A program made the position numbers and the translations under genes. From assembly GCA_035610835.1 (NCBI GenBank), contig CM069443.1:87914690-87978689 (forward strand): a stretch of DNA of 64,000 nt, read 5' to 3'. The notes below the pieces were generated by a model, which did no database searches, was not told the origin of the DNA, and saw only the letters and a program-made list of their open reading frames with translations. Positions 58,961 to 64,000 of this stretch are shown in pieces. The stretch is from Ophiura sarsii. Its lineage: Eukaryota; Echinodermata; Ophiuroidea; Amphilepidida; Ophiuridae. Each line of letters begins with the position of its first letter. Position 1 is the stretch's first letter.

Positions 58961-59091
58961 AGGTTTTTTATGATATTTTACCATATGGTGGAAAATATCG
59001 GGATGAAAATGCCCAGATGGTAATTCAACTCCATGACTTCAAAAGCGTTGTGTGTCTTCAAGATAGTCACTCACTACCAAGAGTATTGACA
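58961..59091 (+). CDS. Unassigned candidate exon of a neighbouring gene
   Basis: A 131-nt open segment lies between an acceptor-like TTTCATCGTAG and a strong donor-like ACA/GTGAGT. It reads VFYDILPYGGKYRDENAQMV followed by IQLHDFKSVVCLQDSHSLPR and VLT, with protein-like composition and no low complexity. Two bases complete a previous codon, and it ends in phase 0. I do not recognise the family. It follows the MAN2C1 stop by 2.2 kb on the same strand. No companion exon was found in the window. Confidence 0.4.
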
Positions 59092-60395
59092 GTGAGTGTA
59101 ATGTATGCATGAGCACTATGCACTGGTTTAGTATAGGAATCTTCCATACAGGATTCAACTTACCTGACAATCCTTATGAACCTATATACATGGTTGATGA
59201 TATTCATGTTGACTCCATAATCATTTTGCAAACATTGTAGTGTAAAACATGGCAAGAATACCAAAATGGACTTTTGGTCTTCCCCTCTTATCCTCAATTC
59301 GATGGATTCTAATTCCTGCTTTATATCTTGTTAGTAAAAATAAAAAACAAGTTTGTTTCCAGTAAGCAAGCCTGAAAAGTCAAATGCGAAATGCGGTTTC
59401 TTATTTTTACTTTTGTGCTCAAATTCATAGTGGAGATTCACTTGAAATGGTTTTATTTAGTCAAATCTGTGCATTTTTGTTACTCTTATGCTCCCTAAAA
59501 ATGCAGATTTTCACTTTCGTGTTTGCCGTATGTGGCTAATCGCCATCTTCAAACATGTTGTGGACACAATTTCGACAAAAGATGGCGCCCTAACAATATT
59601 GTTTCCGTTTTTTCTATAAAAAATTTAAAAATCCGCAAGAATCAAGCTTCTCAGTGAAATAAACTTGCTTTTTTGTTCGGCCTTTTAAGGCCTTAATAAG
59701 GTATTTTTCAATTTAACATTGTCTGAATGGAATACTAAAACAATACAACAAATAAATAGTTCAATAGACAATCAGCCAATCAATCAATTATTGATTGATT
59801 ATCAACTAAATTGATACAAGAAATAAATGAGTTCAATACACAATCAACCAATCAATCAATTATTTTTATTTTGGAAAAATGCCGTCACAACAACACTTAC
59901 CAACTGTGCATCAGTCAGTCATACACAGAGAGCAAGTCGTATAAAAACCACATTATACATATATAACGCGGTGTTTCTGAATTCTGATGCCAAACAAGAG
60001 TTTCAGAATCAAAACCTTTGATAAAATCAGATGTTTTGAAACATCACCAAATGTTTCTATTAATAGCAATACAGCAACCAAACAAGCCATTATATTATTG
60101 AGGTATCAGCTCATCTGTCAAGCATTGGGCCTAAGAAACTGATCGATTGATTTCCCTTGGGGGAACTCCAAATCTGACCTATCGGGCCCAGCTCAACAGT
60201 GTAACAATATCCACACTCAGCTTTCGGGCACTAATTTGGAGATATTCCTAGCCCTGTACACCTTCCAGTCTCAGCCCATTGGTCATGTGATGTTACTAAA
60301 GAATGGCATCACATTCCAACCTAGACCACTTGTCAGGCGGTTTGCAATCCCTTGTGTTCTATTGTTCATAACAATGACAAACAGTGGTTAAAATG
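59092..60395. other. Gene-free stretch
   Basis: AT-rich. CAATCAATCAATTATTGATTGATT-like palindromic low complexity lies at about 59765-59870. No coding support. Confidence 0.45.
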
Positions 60396-60508
60396 TTGAA
60401 GCCATCTTTATGTATTCATACTCACTGATGTTGAAGCCATCTTTATGTATTCATACTCACTGATGTTCTGTTGAAGCCATCTTTATGTATTCATACTCAC
60501 TGATGTTC
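60396..60508 (+). repeat. Short tandem repeat, three copies of about 35-40 bp
   Basis: GTTGAAGCCATCTTTATGTA followed by TTCATACTCACTGAT is repeated three times, with a 5-bp insertion between copies 2 and 3. Confidence 0.85.
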
Positions 60509-63180
60509 AAAACGTTTGTCCTTCAGGACATCTTTGTTGGTACAGTACTGATTTATTGTCCTACACCATTCACATTAGACTATTATATAGGGTTTGCACA
60601 TGAGGTAGGTGGCCAAAACATCGGCCATCCTGGATAACGCACTCAAAACATTAGCACCATTTTTATGAAAATGATGAACATGGTTTAAACCTGAAATAAC
60701 TCTTTATCAACGATATTATATCAATCGTTTACTTGATCAATCTTTACCATCTATGTTATAATTTAAAGCAATTAACGGTTTTCAATCTATCCATTGAAAC
60801 AATCGTAACTCGTAATCGACCCATATGACGTCATACATACTTAAACATTTATTACAGTAGATATACAAATACTGTTGGTTTAATGTAACATTCCTAGAAT
60901 TCTTATCAATTCAACAGGTGGTATCTATTGTACTCCTGGTATGTTGCTCGTACGTATTTATGAATGGATGTAATGCAAATAAAAAACAGTTTTAAAACTC
61001 GCGGTTATTTATTTCGTAATAACCACCCACGACACCGGATGTGGAGTTCTTAGAAATAAATAAATGCAAATGCTAAGACCTTTGTCATTATTTACGCAAT
61101 TACAATTATTACCCACCATAAACTATTTCATAAATGCAACTAAATTACTCATTTGTGTTGATTGTGCAATTATTAACATGATAAATTACAGCTGTAAAGA
61201 ACAGTAATACTTCACAGTATTTCTTTGGGTTAAATATTGGCGGCAATTGAGCTACCAATCAATAATTATACACAATTTGTTTATACTCACTAAATTTCAT
61301 CGCCGTCAAAATAATACAAATTAGATCAAATAAGGCACTATTTCCACTGCACGCTACAATTATAAGAATAATGAAAACATACGCTTTCTTGTCGTCTTTA
61401 AGCCACAACTAAATAAATTGTTTCACAATTACCAGAACTCAGAAACACGCACATTAATGTAGCTGTTTTGAACATGGTCAGAATAGGGACATTACATAAG
61501 CGTATTTACATGTCTCCAGTATACATATTTGTAATTATACTAAGATGGGGGGGATACATATAACATAAAATATCATACATCTGTGTTTTAAGGATTTTTA
61601 TAAAAGAAATCTAATGATTTAATTAGAACAAATTCAAGGTGCAATTTTGTTTCAAACGTTAGGCACTCTTTGATGTGTGGTCTTCAGGCCTGGTGGTCTT
61701 ATTGCACAAGATTTTGGGATTACCGGGGGATAATCTGAAATAAAACTACTAATAACCGCGCAACGTTCCCTACCAAAATATGTCATGGTCAAAATAAAAG
61801 ATTTGTCTACCTTGTTCTGCTATGATGGCATATCAAGAGTATGGGTAGACATAGGAAAGATCGTGGAGATAGCCGTGGTTGTCATGCAGATTCTAGTATT
61901 ACTAAGTTTTGCACCAAATTACATTTCAATTTTATTGCCTAAAAAGTTATTTTTGGTACTGCCCAATTTTGATATTTATTAACATATTGTATTGTATTCT
62001 GTTTTATAACAGGGATGAAAGCTGCGCTTTATGTAATCCTAACAGTATGCTAGGATTCATTCAATCCGCTAGAATTAGGCCTTTTCAAATTTCCTTAATC
62101 ACCAGTACAAAACAACGATTAGCAAAAACGTGTTTGTGTACATGCTTTAAGCCTCAATTACATTCAAGAATTGAAATTTACATTTTGTACAAATACCATC
62201 AACGAAATAAATAAATAAATAGATAAGTAAGCCAATAAATAATATACTATAAACACGAGCGAGCATCTATCGATATGAATTTCAAATGATCCAGCTTCTT
62301 ATTTGATGACGACTTGAAACTATTTTGATAAAACACTGCCCTTACTCAAATTTAATTATGGCTACTTATTTACTAACTACAGATATTTGTCTATAAATAT
62401 ATGAAAGATATGCTCTATGATACTAGGTTAACTTCGAAAATGAGCTTATTTTAAGTCATTAATAGTTAAGTGATGGATATAATCCAGGATATCACATTAG
62501 ACTTATGTTAAACCTTTTCACCTACTAGTATATTCTTACAAGCAAAGACATTTTTTGCACTTGTTTATATTGCGTGTATATGAGTATACAATTTGTTTAA
62601 ATAGCAGATGATAACTAAGGCCAGCGTGAACTATACAGCAAGGCACTGTTCTGTCTTAACCAAACTACAATTCTATTAGGGCTACAAAAAGGTGGATTCA
62701 GGGATCATATCTTAACTATAAAATTCACACAAAACAGATTTATTTTTTGTCGGAATTCAAAGGTCAGGATATTATTTTCATGGGATATCAATGTCTTTAT
62801 ATATTTTGCATGCATGTATAGTTGTTTTCAAGTAACTGTGTGCAAAATCAATAGTTTAACACATCACATGACTGCTTTGATCACATGATCGCTGTGATCA
62901 TGCACACTTACACTAATGCGTTTCTATGCATGTACACAACGGCAGACATTATAGTTTTATGGTGCACACAACTATATGTTGCCAGGTGAAGTGTAAATTA
63001 CTATACAGATGGAAAAAAAACTATACAGTGTCGCATTTGAGACATTTGCAGCATTTGTGAGATGTAAAAGACCATCTTGCACCAAACATATACAAAAGGC
63101 ACATTCGGTCTTTGTAGGATATAGGTATTGCAATATACCCAAGTATGCTACATCAATATACAAATTACAGTTACATTCTA
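60509..63180. other. Gene-free stretch
   Basis: Long AT-rich stretch. Open frames at 61785-62214 lack recognisable motifs or convincing splice borders. Nothing else is supported. Confidence 0.45.
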
Positions 63181-63695
63181 TAGACCATTTCAAATCCGAA
63201 AATATACGATCGGTTCCGAATGTTTCCGATTAGCCGAGTGTTTGACACTCGCTTCCATGACCTGTTAGGAGCTGACAGGTCATGGCCATGTGCCGGAGAA
63301 AAACAACGTGTTTTTCACCCGTCTGCCCGTGTGATAGATTGCGCTGGTGTTGGTGATAGATTGTATCCCTCACAAAGTTGATGTTGCGGCATTTCAGTTA
63401 CAAAAACGAGTGAGATGAAAGAGATTTGGGGTCATATTTTCACTTTTTACTGTCTGCTCGATACATTTGGAATTTGTCCGTCAGCGCCTTTGTTGATAAA
63501 AAAACCAAAATAGTCTCGTTCCACGTTTTACTTCTCATGTGTGCACGCGTGTATGCGAACATAGTAAATCACTGAGGCGGACAACCAACTAGGACATTCT
63601 GTGAATGCGATCAACTGTTGCGAAGAACGCGCAACGCACCTACTCCACGTGACCTGTTTTTCCGAAGATTTCCGATCTCAATTTGAAATGGTCTA
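63181..63695. mobile_element. TA-flanked MITE, 515 bp
   Basis: The terminal inverted repeat TAGACCATTTCAAAT is perfect at both ends, with TA duplicated outside (63179-63180, 63696-63697). The inner TCCGATTAGCCGAGTG segment near 63226 looks like a tRNA D-arm, but no B-box follows. An 18-bp hairpin, CATGACCTGTTAGGAGCTGA to CAGGTCATG, lies at about 63257-63285. Confidence 0.75.
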
Positions 63696-64000
63696 TAGCT
63701 GTAGGTGATGTGTGATTTATTGGCTTGGATTGTAAGCACTTGTGTTCATCTTCGATAGAGGTTCTTAAGGAAAGATAAATTAACATATGCATTCACCTAT
63801 AGTTGCCACTCACGCTTTACAAAACCCACAAAACAAAATCAGAAAAAGGTCTGATAACACAGTTAGCATTTTGATGTCGATTGACATGTATTTCATACGC
63901 ATGGTACCTTTGAACGATAAACGCGCAACATTGATTTAAACAGCCAAAACAGTTCAATATAACCCCAAAACCACTTGTTGAAAATTGATATACATTATCT
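63696..64000. other. Right edge of the window
   Basis: Unremarkable AT-rich sequence; nothing supported. Confidence 0.4.

Noticed and set aside
61785..62214. Open frames of 65-101 residues on the + strand.
   Set aside because: No motif, no convincing splice borders, composition like random AT-rich DNA.

Overview
The window is eukaryotic nuclear DNA: AT-rich, dense in transposons and satellites, with long GT-AG introns. One gene dominates it. I reconstructed a complete cytosolic alpha-mannosidase gene (MAN2C1 family, glycoside hydrolase 38) on the + strand, from an ATG at 10002 to a TGA at 56738. It has 25 coding exon positions, one of them duplicated, and every splice phase closes. The predicted protein is 1,053 residues, close to the vertebrate length of about 1,040. 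The intron-rich gene, L2/CR1-type LINEs, hAT-like and mariner-like MITEs and scattered TAGGCCTA-type words suggest an invertebrate deuterostome such as an echinoderm or hemichordate. The taxon is an inference, not proven.

Layout. 1-5185: no recognisable protein gene; palindromic minisatellites and one tRNA-Arg-like sequence. 5186-9147: a 5'-truncated L2/CR1-like LINE on the minus strand, cut by two younger insertions, a 940-bp foldback element and a 537-bp hAT-like MITE. 9148-9499: a MITE. 10002-56738: MAN2C1, with introns filled by MITEs and tandem arrays. 56739-64000: a large inverted-repeat element, one unassigned candidate exon (58961-59091) and a TA-flanked MITE near the right edge.

The most interesting biology is inside MAN2C1. 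Exon 10 exists as two adjacent 96-nt versions (10a and 10b) in the same phase, separated by a 61-nt intron. This is the layout of a mutually exclusive exon pair. The two versions encode alternative forms of a 32-residue segment in the catalytic domain. Two other exon boundaries have been amplified with their splice sites: the 3' end of exon 5 (12 copies of 77 bp) and the 5' end of exon 23 (3 copies). The donor of exon 8 lies at the start of a 25-copy array whose unit resembles a transposon terminus.

The second highlight is a 4.3-kb inverted-repeat element in intron 23. It is inserted inside a 50-bp satellite and carries an 11-bp motif, CAGTGTTTCTA, at least 17 times in both orientations with a spacing of roughly 170-200 bp.
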